Shown: positions 9,322 through 17,770 of the stretch, piece after piece
Numbering within the stretch: position 1 is the stretch's first letter
Layout: every line of letters starts with the position of its first letter
Source of the DNA: CAVRXQ01 sp963725215
GTDB lineage: Bacteria; Actinomycetota; Acidimicrobiia; Acidimicrobiales; Bog-793
DNA: 64,000 nucleotides
Assembly (NCBI GenBank): GCA_963725215.1
Contig: CAVRXQ010000007.1
Location: 186,001-250,000 of the forward strand
Direction of reading: 5' to 3'
Program-made: the position numbers and the translations under genes
The notes under the pieces: model-generated
Seen by the model: the letters and a program-made list of their open reading frames with translations, nothing else
Database searches by the model: none
What the model was told of the DNA's origin: nothing

Positions 9322-10328
9322 TGCCGATCCCCATCCGACAAAACCTGCGCATGGCGTCGTACCTCGTGCGCCAAAAGCTGGCCCGGCGGGATAAGTACCC
9401 ACTGATTGTCGAACTGGAGCCGCTGTTCGTCTGCAACCTGGCGTGCCCCGGTTGCGGGAAGATCCAGTACCCGACGGAGATCTTGCGCAAGCGCTTGACG
9501 CCAGAAGACGCCTTCGCCGCCATCGAGGAGTCCGGCACGCCGATGGTCTCGATCGCGGGCGGTGAACCGCTTTTGCACCCCCAGATCGAAGAGATCGTGA
9601 ACGGCCTGATCGCGCGCAAGCGATTCGTCTACCTCTGCACGAATGCCGTTTTGATGAAGAGGAAGATCGACCGCTTCAAGCCGTCGTCGTATTTCGCGTG
9701 GGTGATCCACTTGGACGGGCTGCAAGAGCGCCACGACGCCGCGGTCGACAAAGAGGGTGTCTTCGAGACCGCGGTCGACGCGATCAAGCTCGCCAAGGAA
9801 AAGGGATTCCGGGTCACGACGAACTCGACGTTCTTCACGCACGACTCACCGAAGACCGTACGCGAGGTCCTCGACTTCTTGAACGACGAACTCAAAGTCG
9901 ACTCGATGATGATCTCTCCCGCTTACGCGTACGAGAAGGCGCCCGACCAGGAGCACTTCTTGCCCGTCGAGCAGACCCGCCAAGTCTTCAGGGAAGCGTT
10001 CGCCGATGGGCGACGGAAAAAGTGGAGGTTCAACCACACGCCTTTGTTCCTTGACTTCTTGGAGGGCAAGGTCGACTTCCAGTGCACGCCATGGGGGATC
10101 CCGAGCTACTCGATCTTCGGTTGGCAACGGCCGTGCTACCTGATGGCCGACGGCTACACGAAGACGTACAAGGAGTTGTTGGAGACGACCGACTGGGACA
10201 AGTACGGACGAGGACGGGACCCGCGCTGTGACAACTGCATGGCGCACTGTGGCTACGAGCCTTCCGCGGTATCGGCGATGACTTCTTCGTTCCGACAATC
10301 AATCCGCGCCGCAGTCGGGACTCACTGA
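9321..10328 (+). CDS. hpnH: Adenosyl-hopene transferase HpnH (radical SAM)
   Basis: Radical-SAM enzyme of 335 residues that adds the 5'-deoxyadenosyl group to hopene, the first step of C35 hopanoid side-chain synthesis. Seen: cluster motif CNLACPGC (C-x3-C-x2-C, Cys 38, 42, 45), SIAGGEPLLHP, VIHLDGLQERHD, and a C-terminal Cys set CDNCMAHCGYEPSAV matching the HpnH family. ATG 9321 shares one base with the hpnG stop (TGATG). Last gene of the operon; no obvious terminator hairpin is visible before the tRNA. Confidence 0.95.
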   Translation: MPIPIRQNLRMASYLVRQKLARRDKYPLIVELEPLFVCNLACPGCGKIQYPTEILRKRLTPEDAFAAIEESGTPMVSIAGGEPLLHPQIEEIVNGLIARKRFVYLCTNAVLMKRKIDRFKPSSYFAWVIHLDGLQERHDAAVDKEGVFETAVDAIKLAKEKGFRVTTNSTFFTHDSPKTVREVLDFLNDELKVDSMMISPAYAYEKAPDQEHFLPVEQTRQVFREAFADGRRKKWRFNHTPLFLDFLEGKVDFQCTPWGIPSYSIFGWQRPCYLMADGYTKTYKELLETTDWDKYGRGRDPRCDNCMAHCGYEPSAVSAMTSSFRQSIRAAVGTH

Positions 10329-10371
10329 CTTCGAAAGCACAATCGCGTCCCGCGTAGGCTCGGGGCCACGC

Positions 10372-10445
10372 GGGGCTGTAGCTCAGTTGGCTAGAGCGAC
10401 TGGTTTGCAACCAGTAGGTCGTGGGTTCGAGTCCCATCAGCTCCA
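10372..10445 (+). tRNA. tRNA-Ala (anticodon TGC)
   Basis: Folds as a complete cloverleaf: acceptor GGGGCTG with CAGCTCC, including the alanine identity pair G3-T70; D-arm GCTC/GAGC; anticodon stem ACTGG/CCAGT with loop TTTGCAA (anticodon TGC); T-arm GTGGG/CCCAT with TTCGAGT. Discriminator A at 10445; CCA is not encoded. Its 3' 31 bases recur with one mismatch at 30511-30541, which marks it as a likely integration site. Confidence 0.97.
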
Positions 10446-10446
10446 C

Positions 10447-10745
10447 GTTCTTGACCAGGGAGAGAAGCGCAAGGGCGCGGAAGTGGGGCGAGACCGCCGC
10501 GGGGAAAGCCGGGAGCGCGAGCAGGGAGCTAAGAGGACGAAAGCGAGCGCCGGGAGCTCACGGGCGACGACGGCGCCACCAAGCGCCCGTCCGAGATCGG
10601 CGTCGTGCTACCACGAAGCAGGCATACTGGGCGTCCACCTTGGGTCAGGGTTGGAATGATGGGAACCTCCTCACGGGACCTGTCGAACTGATACGTCCCA
10701 CGGAGGTTTGGACGTGGGCGAGGCCGAACTTGGTGGCGTCTTCCA
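10447..10745. other. Intergenic stretch after tRNA-Ala with a possible 11-codon leader
   Basis: About 300 bases without a recognisable gene. Near the end, CGGAGG (10701-10706) sits 7 bases before GTG 10714, which opens an 11-residue frame (MGEAELGGVFH) whose TGA (10747-10749) overlaps the TTG start of the permease. This looks like a coupling leader or the relic end of a lost upstream gene. Nothing else is identified. Confidence 0.3.
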
Positions 10746-13271
10746 TTGACCGTCGAGGCATTGCGCGCCGCTTCGTATCGCTTCGCCGTTACGTTCCGCG
10801 AGCGGCGGAGCAGCTACCTCACGGTGGTCATCTTGGTTGGACTCGTCGGCGGCCTGGCTCTCGGCGCTATCGGGGGGGCGCGGCGAACGCAATCCTCGTA
10901 CTCGACCTACCTGGCCAGCATCAATCCGTTAAATCTCGAAATAGGCACCGCGTTCGACAATCCATCACTCGGGAGCTCTGTGGGCTACGACCCGAGAGTT
11001 GCGCCGAAGCTCGCGCAGCTGCCCTTCGTGAGAACGGTGGAGACGGTCGTCGGGTTCGACGGGAACATCGCCGGAAATGTCACCGGCGCCCACCTTCGCG
11101 TCGGCGCAGGCGAGAAGCCGCCCGTGTTCGAGGCGGGACTCGGCGGCGAGTACATCACCGAAGACCGAGTTCACCTCGTCGCGGGACGGTTAGCGAATCC
11201 GGCCGATCCGCACGAGGCGATCATGAACGCCCAGGCCGCTCAGGAGCTCGGCGTCCACCTCGGGTCGGTGATCCGTTTCGGCCTCAACTCCGACGATCAA
11301 GAACGCCTCATCGCATCGTCCAACGGGCCCTCGAGTTTGCCGCCTGTCAAGGTCGTCAGCATCAAGCTGGTGGGTCTAGTTGTCTTTCCGTTCCAAGTCG
11401 TTGAGGATCAATACGACGCCCTGGGATCGGCCGAGATCCTCGCGACCCCGGCGCTCGCCCGCGAGTTCGCACCGTGCTGTGCCTACTACTCCTTCGGCGT
11501 TCTCCGGCTCGTCGGTGGTAGCCGCAGTATCGCCAGAGTGGCATCAGAGATCACTCACAGCGGAGTCGTTTCGAAAGGGCTGATCTCGGCGCTCGGTTTC
11601 ATGACACTTGCCCCGTCGATCTCCAGTGCCGATCGCGCCATCAGGCCGGAGGGGATCGCGCTCGGGGTGTTCGGCGCGTTCGCCGGACTTGCCGCGCTGA
11701 TCATTGCGAGTCAGGTCATCGGTCGACAGCTGCGCCGTCGCGCCGACGAGTTCGACACGTTGCGTGCGCTCGGCGCGAGTCCCTTCACGATCATGGCCGA
11801 CGGGATGATAGGAACCCTCGCGTCGGTGATCGTCGGCTCCTTGTTGGCGATCGTCGTCGCCGTGGCCTTGTCACCACTGTTTCCCCTCGGGCCGGTCGGA
11901 CGAGTGACCCCAATTTCAGTGGCGTTCGATTGGACGGTGCTCGGTCTCGGTTTCGTCTCCTTGGTTCTCGTCCTCGGCGGTGTGACACTTCTCTTCTCGT
12001 ATCGCCAGTTACCGCATCGGCTCCTCGCGCGCGATCGTCTCGACGAACGGCCTTCCGACGTCGCTCGCGTCATCGCCTCGTCGGGTTTGCCCGCCTCTGC
12101 CGAAATCGGAGTTCGTTTCGCGCTCGAGTCCCGCAACGGTCGCGACGCTGTGCCGGTGCGATCGGTGATCTTGGGAGCGGCACTCGCGATCTTGGTAGTC
12201 GTCGCAACAGTCACCTTCGGTTCGAGTCTCAATACGTTGCTTTCCCGCCCCAGGCTCTACGGATGGAACTGGAATTACATGCTCTTGTCGGGGTTCTCCG
12301 GAGACGAGGATCTCCCGGCGGGCCAGACCGCTTCGCTGCTTGCCCGAGATCACGATGTCGTGGCGGCGACGGGTGTCTACTTCTCTCGGGCGCAGATCGA
12401 AGGACAGGACGTCGGTGTCCTAGGCACCACTCCGAACGCTGCGGTGGGGCCGGCGATCCTCACCGGACACGGGCTAAGGGCCGCGAACGAGATCGTGCTT
12501 GGTTCGGCGACCATGGCGGCCCTCCATACCCACGTCGGTCAGACGCTCGAGGTCGACCCCGGTGGCAAGACGTCCGTCCGTTTGATCGTTGCAGGAACGG
12601 CGACGATGCCGACTCTCATGGGGCTCGACATGGGCGACGGTGCCGTGATCGATTACCGGCTGATCCCCGCTCCGCTGCGCAATACCCAAGGCAGTTCGAC
12701 CCCCGGGCCGAACGCGTTCCTGATCGAAACACGCGGGGGGGACTCGAAGACGAATCTCCTTTCGCTTCAACAGATCACCGCGACGATCAATCGAACCCCG
12801 GTGAATCAAGGATCGGCGGGCGGGGCAATCTCGGTACTCCGGCCGACTGAGATCGTCAACTCCGGGTCCATCGAAGCGATTCCGACGATCCTCGGCGCAG
12901 GGCTTGCTGCCGGAGCGGTCGTCGCGCTCGGCTCCACGCTGATCGCGTCGGTAAGACGGCGACGTCACGACCTTGCTGTTCTGAAGACGCTCGGGCTGTC
13001 GCGTCGCCAGCTGGCGATGATCATCCGGTGGCAGTCGAGTGTTGCGATCACGATTGGGACACTCGTCGGAGTGCCGAGTGGGATCGCCGTGGGACGGCTC
13101 CTATGGGTCCTGTTCGCAAGAGGTATCCACGCCGTGCCCGAGCCGAGAGTTCCGGCACTGACCGTCGTGGCAATCGCACTTGGCGCGCTCGCGCTGGCCA
13201 ACATCGTGGCCGCCGTACCAGGACGCATCGCCGCTCGAACGCAGACCGCGGCGCTGCTTCGGGCAGAGTAG
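10746..13271 (+). CDS. FtsX-like ABC transporter permease without an adjacent ATPase
   Basis: 841-residue integral membrane protein of the FtsX/MacB class. Seen: an N-terminal membrane anchor (YLTVVILVGLVGGLALGAIG) followed by the GARRTQSSY segment common in actinobacterial members, a large extracytoplasmic domain, a three-helix FtsX core (about residues 300-420, with DEFDTLRALGAS), a second extracytoplasmic domain and a second FtsX core near the C terminus (HDLAVLKTLGLSRRQL). The start is taken as TTG 10746, whose bases overlap the stop of an 11-codon leader with a good Shine-Dalgarno. Such permeases normally sit beside their ATPase; none is found here, so the partner must be encoded elsewhere. 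Substrate unknown. Confidence 0.85.
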   Translation: MTVEALRAASYRFAVTFRERRSSYLTVVILVGLVGGLALGAIGGARRTQSSYSTYLASINPLNLEIGTAFDNPSLGSSVGYDPRVAPKLAQLPFVRTVETVVGFDGNIAGNVTGAHLRVGAGEKPPVFEAGLGGEYITEDRVHLVAGRLANPADPHEAIMNAQAAQELGVHLGSVIRFGLNSDDQERLIASSNGPSSLPPVKVVSIKLVGLVVFPFQVVEDQYDALGSAEILATPALAREFAPCCAYYSFGVLRLVGGSRSIARVASEITHSGVVSKGLISALGFMTLAPSISSADRAIRPEGIALGVFGAFAGLAALIIASQVIGRQLRRRADEFDTLRALGASPFTIMADGMIGTLASVIVGSLLAIVVAVALSPLFPLGPVGRVTPISVAFDWTVLGLGFVSLVLVLGGVTLLFSYRQLPHRLLARDRLDERPSDVARVIASSGLPASAEIGVRFALESRNGRDAVPVRSVILGAALAILVVVATVTFGSSLNTLLSRPRLYGWNWNYMLLSGFSGDEDLPAGQTASLLARDHDVVAATGVYFSRAQIEGQDVGVLGTTPNAAVGPAILTGHGLRAANEIVLGSATMAALHTHVGQTLEVDPGGKTSVRLIVAGTATMPTLMGLDMGDGAVIDYRLIPAPLRNTQGSSTPGPNAFLIETRGGDSKTNLLSLQQITATINRTPVNQGSAGGAISVLRPTEIVNSGSIEAIPTILGAGLAAGAVVALGSTLIASVRRRRHDLAVLKTLGLSRRQLAMIIRWQSSVAITIGTLVGVPSGIAVGRLLWVLFARGIHAVPEPRVPALTVVAIALGALALANIVAAVPGRIAARTQTAALLRAE

Positions 13272-13313
13272 ACGCTGTCGCGTTCGTGCCCTCCAATCGG
13301 AAGAGGGTCAGCG

Positions 13314-13607
13314 TTGGCGCGTTGCGGCGTCGTGAGGACCGAGACGTCGTCGCCCAAAGTCGCTCTTGTGGGTCGCCTCGGCGCCGCCCTTCGAGGCATC
13401 CGTCCAACCGAGCGCAAGAGAGCTGAACTGGGTTTCGGTGCCGTGACGCTCGTGATGGGAGTCCTCGCGCTAATCCTCGCTGAGACATTCGCCGCAGACG
13501 TCCTATTCGCGGTGTTCATGGGTTTGATCATCGGTACCTGGACGGCGGCGATGATCCTCTACTTCGGCTCAGATCACACCAAGAGGTTCACGCATTTGAC
13601 GCGGTGA
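13314..13607 (+). CDS. Small two-helix membrane protein
   Basis: 97 residues: a basic N-terminal part then two hydrophobic helices (LGFGAVTLVMGVLALILA and VLFAVFMGLIIGTWTAAMIL) and a short basic tail. No family recognised. TTG 13314 is preceded by AAGAGGG about 6 bases upstream. It follows the FtsX permease by 42 bases on the same strand and is followed by a long symmetric hairpin, so the two may share a transcript. An internal start at the GTG of residue 7 is possible. Confidence 0.5.
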   Translation: MARCGVVRTETSSPKVALVGRLGAALRGIRPTERKRAELGFGAVTLVMGVLALILAETFAADVLFAVFMGLIIGTWTAAMILYFGSDHTKRFTHLTR

Positions 13608-13625
13608 ACGAATCCCTTTCGAACA

Positions 13626-13661
13626 CGACGTTGCCCCGCCATCATCGGCGGGGCAACGTCG
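13626..13661. terminator. Bidirectional terminator-like hairpin
   Basis: Perfect 15-base inverted repeat, CGACGTTGCCCCGCC and its complement, around the loop ATCATC. It lies between convergent genes ending at 13607 (+) and 13698 (-). No clear T-run follows on either side, so it may act as a stem-only terminator. Confidence 0.65.
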
Positions 13662-13697
13662 GCCCTCGAGAGGGCGATCGGGAACGACCGAGCGGTA

Positions 13698-14012
13698 TCA
13701 GTGGTCCAAGCTCGGCACGTCGCGCGAAACAGAGGCTGCGATATCACGTGACACACGGTCCGGACTCAGGCGGTCGGCGCTGAGGCGGTCCTTCGACGGG
13801 GAACTCTCGAAGCGGTCCTTGCTCGACGTGTCGACCGAACGGAACGCGTGTGCCGCCACGGTCTTGGTCGTCGGCCTCGTCGCCGCGGATGCCGCTCCGG
13901 ATCCGAGGACACCGAGCGCGGTCACGATCGCCGCAATGCCGGTCGTCGCAAGTGCCAGCTTCATTCCGATACGCCGGGTTCGCGGGCCTTTCGGGTTCAT
14001 GTTGGTGTTCAT
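13698..14012 (-). CDS. Small secreted protein with SKDR/SRD repeats
   Basis: 104 residues. The N terminus is a classical signal peptide: basic (KGPRTRRIGMK), hydrophobic (LALATTGIAAIVTALGVLG), then a SGAASAA cleavage region. The mature part is rich in Ser, Asp and Arg with repeated units SKDRF, SKDRL, SADRL, SPDRV, SRDIA, SRDVP. No known domain. ATG 14012 is chosen because AAAGGA lies 8 bases upstream; an ATG 18 bases further up is possible. It is 105 bases downstream of the ferredoxin that ends redox set A and has a spacer with two short palindromes, so it may be a separate unit or the operon's last gene. Confidence 0.6.
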   Translation of the reverse strand: MNTNMNPKGPRTRRIGMKLALATTGIAAIVTALGVLGSGAASAATRPTTKTVAAHAFRSVDTSSKDRFESSPSKDRLSADRLSPDRVSRDIAASVSRDVPSLDH

Positions 14013-14090
14013 TGAGTATTCCTTTCTCATTGAAATTTCAGTCCTTGTCTCGATTTGAGACGGTCCCATGGTGCGCGATCGCCCCTTTGA

Positions 14091-14130
14091 TCACCGTGAG
14101 TCGAAGATGAAATGCGCTCACATCTGTGAG
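14091..14130. promoter_or_regulatory. Two short palindromes before the SKDR gene
   Basis: TCACCGTGA (14091-14099) and CTCACATCTGTGAG (14117-14130) lie 80-120 bases upstream of the minus-strand SKDR gene and across the stop of the ferredoxin gene. They share TCACA/TGTGA half-sites with the palindrome in the divergent promoter at 17771-17785. Could be operators or a weak terminator; sequence-only suggestion. Confidence 0.25.
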
Positions 14131-14336
14131 TCGAGCCTCTCGATCCACAAGGCGAGCTTCGGACAGATTCGGACAGCCTCTTGTACCTCGCCGAGCAGGC
14201 CCGGCGGTATGTCGTCCCTGCTCAAGATCGGATAACCCCAGTCGTCGAGCGAGATCAGCTCGGGCAGGAGTTCGGCGCACAGGCGGCGTCCTTCGCACGC
14301 GATGGGGTCGACCCGAAGACGAAAGCGTTCGCTCAT
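14118..14336 (-). CDS. Small 3Fe-4S-type ferredoxin (set A)
   Basis: 72-residue cytosolic electron carrier. Cysteines at 14 and 20 (C-x5-C, CEGRRLC) and 58 (ICP) match the three-Cys ligand set of actinobacterial [3Fe-4S] ferredoxins, which often serve redox enzymes; the middle LDDWGYPIL also fits. ATG 14336 overlaps the stop of the NuoF-like gene by 4 bases, so it is read as the next cistron of the same operon. The paralogue at 25809 has a fourth cysteine. Probable role: carrying electrons between the NuoF-like flavoprotein and the membrane cytochrome (inference). Confidence 0.82.
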   Translation of the reverse strand: MSERFRLRVDPIACEGRRLCAELLPELISLDDWGYPILSRDDIPPGLLGEVQEAVRICPKLALWIERLDSQM

Positions 14337-15637
14337 CGCGCACCGCGCGACGGGATCGGAATCACTGACTCGCCCACTCCCGATGCCGAACACCACCCGT
14401 CGCGATGGAGGACGACTTCGTCCTGGAAGACGGTCAGCGCGCTCCGTATGAGACGCACGACGCCGTCTGGATGACTGCAAGCGCCGCGGCCTTCGACCTG
14501 AGCGAGCCATCGCTCGAGCCGATTCGGGTCAAAGGGGCGTCCCGTCGCGATCGACTCGAACTCCGACGCAAGCGCGGGAAGGCCGAACCGGCACGGTCCA
14601 CACTGGCCGGCTGACTCCCCGGCGAGGTAGCGAACGACGTTCGCGGTCTCGCGAAGTCCACACGCCTCACGCGGCAAGGCGACGACGAGCCCGGCACCCG
14701 AACCGCCACCGATCGGCGCGAGACCGGCGTTCGACAACGGGCGTTCGAGCGCCTTTTCGGCCGGCACCCAGCGTCCGAAGTAGCCCCCGAAGAGGAACGC
14801 CCGCAGCGGAGAACTCGCGCCACCGGCACGGGCGAGTACTTCTCCCACGGGCGCGCCGATCGCCGATTCGTAGACGCCCGATCGTCGGATGGCACCTACC
14901 AACGTGATCAGCATCGAACCGGGCTCGTCTTCGGTCCCGATGCGGCGGAACCACCGACTTCCGTAGCGCGCGATCAGCGCCAGGTGAGCGAGCGTCTCCA
15001 CGTTGTGAACGAGGGTCGGGCGACCGTGAAGTCCCCTTTCCGCCAAGCGTGGCGGCGTCGCCCTCGGCAGGGGCGCGCCACCCTCGAGCCAATTCACGAC
15101 AGCACTCGCCTCCCCGGCGACGAAACCGGGTGCCGCTGTTTCGATCCGCATCCGCACGCGATCGAGGCGTTGTCGACGCCGTTCTTCGAGCGCCTCGTCG
15201 ACGATCTCGCGCACCGCCGAATGCACGGCGACGAACACCTCTCGAGCAGCGATCGCCGCGGCGGCGAGGACGGCGCCGTCGAGAACGAGTTGCGGAGACC
15301 GAGCGAGGAGGACCTTGTCCTTCACGCTCGCGGGCTCCCCTTCGGTCCCGTTGGCGACGACGACCGGAACACCGCCACGCTCGACGACCGCGGCGATCTT
15401 CCGTGCCGTCGGGAACGCAGCGCCTCCTCGTCCGAGCAGTCCGGCGGAGCGCACCTCCTCGATGAGGGCGACCCGCTCTTCGGCGCGCGCCGGCGCCGAC
15501 ATCGGGCCGTAATGCGCGAGGTGCGTTGCGAGCGTCGCGGTCCCTTGCGAGCCGGGCACGAAGAGGCGTGACGGCGAATCTGCGCCGATCGCCCGCGCAC
15601 ATTCGCCGGAAAACCCTGCCTGCGAGAGAGCCCTCAT
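14333..15637 (-). CDS. NuoF-like NADH/FMN/Fe-S flavoprotein (set A)
   Basis: 434 residues resembling the NADH-oxidising NuoF/HoxF subunit. Seen: FMN-binding GRGGAAFPTARK (69-80), NGTEGEPASVKDK (about 96-108), AGEASAVVNWLEGG in the position of the NuoF glycine/glutamate motif, an SLBB-like middle part, and the Fe-S segment ESAGQCGPCRFG (341-352) with a later GACSHP (Cys 387). The first cysteine of the usual E-S-C-G-x-C-x-x-C motif is Ala343, so only three of the four standard ligands are in place. ATG 15637 overlaps the previous stop by 4 bases. No other complex I genes are nearby. Likely transfers electrons from NADH to the ferredoxin (inference). Confidence 0.85.
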   Translation of the reverse strand: MRALSQAGFSGECARAIGADSPSRLFVPGSQGTATLATHLAHYGPMSAPARAEERVALIEEVRSAGLLGRGGAAFPTARKIAAVVERGGVPVVVANGTEGEPASVKDKVLLARSPQLVLDGAVLAAAAIAAREVFVAVHSAVREIVDEALEERRRQRLDRVRMRIETAAPGFVAGEASAVVNWLEGGAPLPRATPPRLAERGLHGRPTLVHNVETLAHLALIARYGSRWFRRIGTEDEPGSMLITLVGAIRRSGVYESAIGAPVGEVLARAGGASSPLRAFLFGGYFGRWVPAEKALERPLSNAGLAPIGGGSGAGLVVALPREACGLRETANVVRYLAGESAGQCGPCRFGLPALASEFESIATGRPFDPNRLERWLAQVEGRGACSHPDGVVRLIRSALTVFQDEVVLHRDGWCSASGVGESVIPIPSRGAR

Positions 15638-16278
15638 TGCGAGGAGCTGCCGACCTCGGCCCGCTCGTGCGAATTTGCGCGCCCAGATCGGAGAACTGCG
15701 TCAGGTTCCGCCTCGTGTTCTGGCCGCCTACCCAGCGAGGAGAACAAGCGCGCCCCGACCGACGTCGCGACCGCGGCACCCGACCCCCAGACGACGAGCG
15801 CCGCCCACCAGGTCCGATAGTCATTGCCCGCCCCGAGTGAGTGGATGAACGCAACCGGCCACAGGAGATAGGCGAGCCAGTGAACCGTGCGCCAGGCGCG
15901 ATAACCAATGTGCTGGCGGATCACGCTCGTTATGACAATGGCCGCGGCGAGGTCGAGCGCGAGCGCGCCGATTCCGATCGCGACAGTTCGGTAATGAGAA
16001 GTGAACGGGATGATGGCCGCTGCCCATCCGATCGTGACGTACGGGTCGAGGATCGCGGTGAGGACGTGAAGCGCGAGCAGGGCGAGCGCGAACAGCGACA
16101 GCGTGCGGTGGAGCTCAGCGACACCAAAGCGCGGCAGGCCACGAGGCGACGCACCGGTTCGTGTCGCTACGCCCAAGACGACGACCGCGCTGAAGAGCGC
16201 CAACAGCACGAGTCCGCTGGCGCGGGAAACGAACCAGAGCGCCTGCGAACCGCCCGCCGCGGCGAGTGCGCCGCTCAT
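15634..16278 (-). CDS. Ferric-reductase-like membrane cytochrome b (set A)
   Basis: 214-residue polytopic membrane protein with about six hydrophobic segments. Two helices each carry a His pair spaced for bis-haem ligation: LHR...LHV (14 apart) and VHW...IHS (13 apart), as in the ferric-reductase-like/MsrQ family. It lacks the FAD/NADPH domain of true ferric reductases, so electrons must come from a separate donor such as the NuoF-like/ferredoxin pair next door. ATG 16278 overlaps the apbE stop by 4 bases; upstream frame extension is Arg-rich and lies inside apbE. Predicted to move electrons across the cytoplasmic membrane. Confidence 0.82.
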   Translation of the reverse strand: MSGALAAAGGSQALWFVSRASGLVLLALFSAVVVLGVATRTGASPRGLPRFGVAELHRTLSLFALALLALHVLTAILDPYVTIGWAAAIIPFTSHYRTVAIGIGALALDLAAAIVITSVIRQHIGYRAWRTVHWLAYLLWPVAFIHSLGAGNDYRTWWAALVVWGSGAAVATSVGARLFSSLGRRPEHEAEPDAVLRSGRANSHERAEVGSSSQ

Positions 16279-17321
16279 GATGCCCTCGCGAATGCCCCGA
16301 CTGGGGCACGCGAAGCGTCGGCGCCGGGATCGACGTGCCCTTCTTCGCCCTCGGGCCAGCCGTTGACAAGCCGGAGCGAGCCATCCTTCGCGACGAGGCG
16401 AGCGGGAAGACCCGTCGACTCGAGCCACTCTTCAGCCTCGGTGCCAGCGACGATCGCTGCGGTCGCCGCAGCGTTGGCGCGCGCGCACTTCGGCGCGGCG
16501 ACGGTTGCGGTCCTCCACGGACCGTCTGCCGGCCTCCCGGTCGCCGGGTCGACGATGTGATGCATTTCACGCCCACCGCGTCGCCACTTCCGAACCGAGA
16601 CGGAAGACGTGGCGAGCGCCCCGGAGTGCAAGCGGACGACCTGAGTTCTCAGACCAGCTTGCCTGGACTCCGACGACTCGGTGACGAGGATCGGCCAGCC
16701 GTCGCGCGGCGTTTGGCCAGCGACGGCGAGGTCGCCGCCGAGGCTGACAAGGACGCCACCTGGGCGAGGCACGACGCGCGCTGCCACTCTCGCCGACCGG
16801 TCGGCACCAAGGCCTTTCGCCGTCGCGCCGAGGTCGAGCCGGAGGCCGCCGGGTAGACGGAGCAGCCTCCCCTCGAGTCCGACGCTGCGCCAGCCCGCCG
16901 CCGGAACGGCGTTGGCGGGTCCACCGAGGTACGGGAGTTCGACGAAGTCACGGTCGTATCCGAGCGCGATCAGCGAGTTGCCGACGGTGGGATCGACCCT
17001 CCCTTCGGTCCAGCGCGCCGCGCCGAGCGCGACCCCCACAGCCTCGGCAAGGCCACGGCTCACGAAGTAGAACCCCGCACCACGCGCGTGGAGACGGGAG
17101 ATCTCCGAGTCTGAACGAAAGCGGCTCGCCTCGAGATCGAGCCGGCGGAGCTCCGCCTCAACGACGAGCGCCGCTGCGGCGAGTCCGGTCGGGGGGCAAA
17201 CGACGAGACGTACGACGGTCCCGAGCGCGCGTCGCTCGGCGCAGCCAGCTTCGGTGCTGCCGACGTCAACGCGTTCCCATTCGGGTGGGATTGGCGGCGA
17301 GACTTCGTACGGGTTGATCAT
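16275..17321 (-). CDS. ApbE-type FAD:protein FMN transferase (set A)
   Basis: 348 residues. ApbE enzymes transfer FMN from FAD to a Thr or Ser of extracytoplasmic target proteins. Seen: LGATAKGLGAD (the K-G element), SLGGDLAVAG (GGD) and the signature HHIVDPATGRP. There is no clear signal peptide at the chosen ATG 17321, unlike most ApbE proteins; export or orientation is therefore uncertain. The start overlaps the previous stop by 4 bases (ATGA). No canonical FMN-binding-domain partner is encoded nearby; the small anchored protein just upstream is the only co-transcribed exported candidate. Paralogue at 22740. Confidence 0.88.
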   Translation of the reverse strand: MINPYEVSPPIPPEWERVDVGSTEAGCAERRALGTVVRLVVCPPTGLAAAALVVEAELRRLDLEASRFRSDSEISRLHARGAGFYFVSRGLAEAVGVALGAARWTEGRVDPTVGNSLIALGYDRDFVELPYLGGPANAVPAAGWRSVGLEGRLLRLPGGLRLDLGATAKGLGADRSARVAARVVPRPGGVLVSLGGDLAVAGQTPRDGWPILVTESSESRQAGLRTQVVRLHSGALATSSVSVRKWRRGGREMHHIVDPATGRPADGPWRTATVAAPKCARANAAATAAIVAGTEAEEWLESTGLPARLVAKDGSLRLVNGWPEGEEGHVDPGADASRAPVGAFARAS

Positions 17322-17686
17322 GAGTCACCCCGATAACTCGCCGACGAGCCGCCGACGCCACCTCCCGATGACGAGCCAGCTGCCACGGTCGAGCCGGACG
17401 ACGTTGCGACCGCCTGACCGAGCCGGGTCGAGCTGGCGCTCGACGACCCGGTCGAACTCGTCGCGCCGTTCGTCGCGTACGACCCGCTCGTCGGCGGGAA
17501 GGCGTGGGCGAGTTCGCCCGTCGCCACGCCGACGCCGACGATGAGAGCGGCGGCCGTCCAGTTCGACACGCGGCGCACCCGTCTCAAACCGGCGTCGCGC
17601 AGATCCCGCGCGCCGGCGGTGGAACCGGTCGAAGGCTCCGGTTGCAGGCGGAATAGACCACCCTCGGTCTGTGATGCCTCACCCAT
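17318..17686 (-). CDS. Small membrane-anchored Ser/Gly/Thr-rich protein (set A)
   Basis: 122 residues: about 40 charged cytoplasmic residues, one hydrophobic helix (WTAAALIVGVGVATGELAHAF), then a low-complexity Ser/Thr/Gly tail predicted outside. Just past the helix is TNGATSSTG, similar to the S/T-G-A-T motif modified by ApbE but without the usual upstream Asp. First gene of the minus-strand redox operon and directly before apbE. ATG 17686 has a strong GGAAAGGAG site. It resembles the protein at 22217 in anchor sequence and operon position, though the tails differ. No known domain. Confidence 0.65.
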   Translation of the reverse strand: MGEASQTEGGLFRLQPEPSTGSTAGARDLRDAGLRRVRRVSNWTAAALIVGVGVATGELAHAFPPTSGSYATNGATSSTGSSSASSTRLGQAVATSSGSTVAAGSSSGGGVGGSSASYRGDS

Positions 17687-17770
17687 TTCGTCACTCCTTT
17701 CCGGGCATCTCCCGGTCATTTCCTCAAGCGATTGTGGGCAATCCGGCATGAAAAGCCCGTTTGCTGACGG

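Noticed and set aside
14333..15637. Part of a complex I or soluble hydrogenase operon
   Set aside because: No NuoE, NuoG, hydrogenase or membrane proton-pumping subunits are nearby; the partners are ApbE and a cytochrome.
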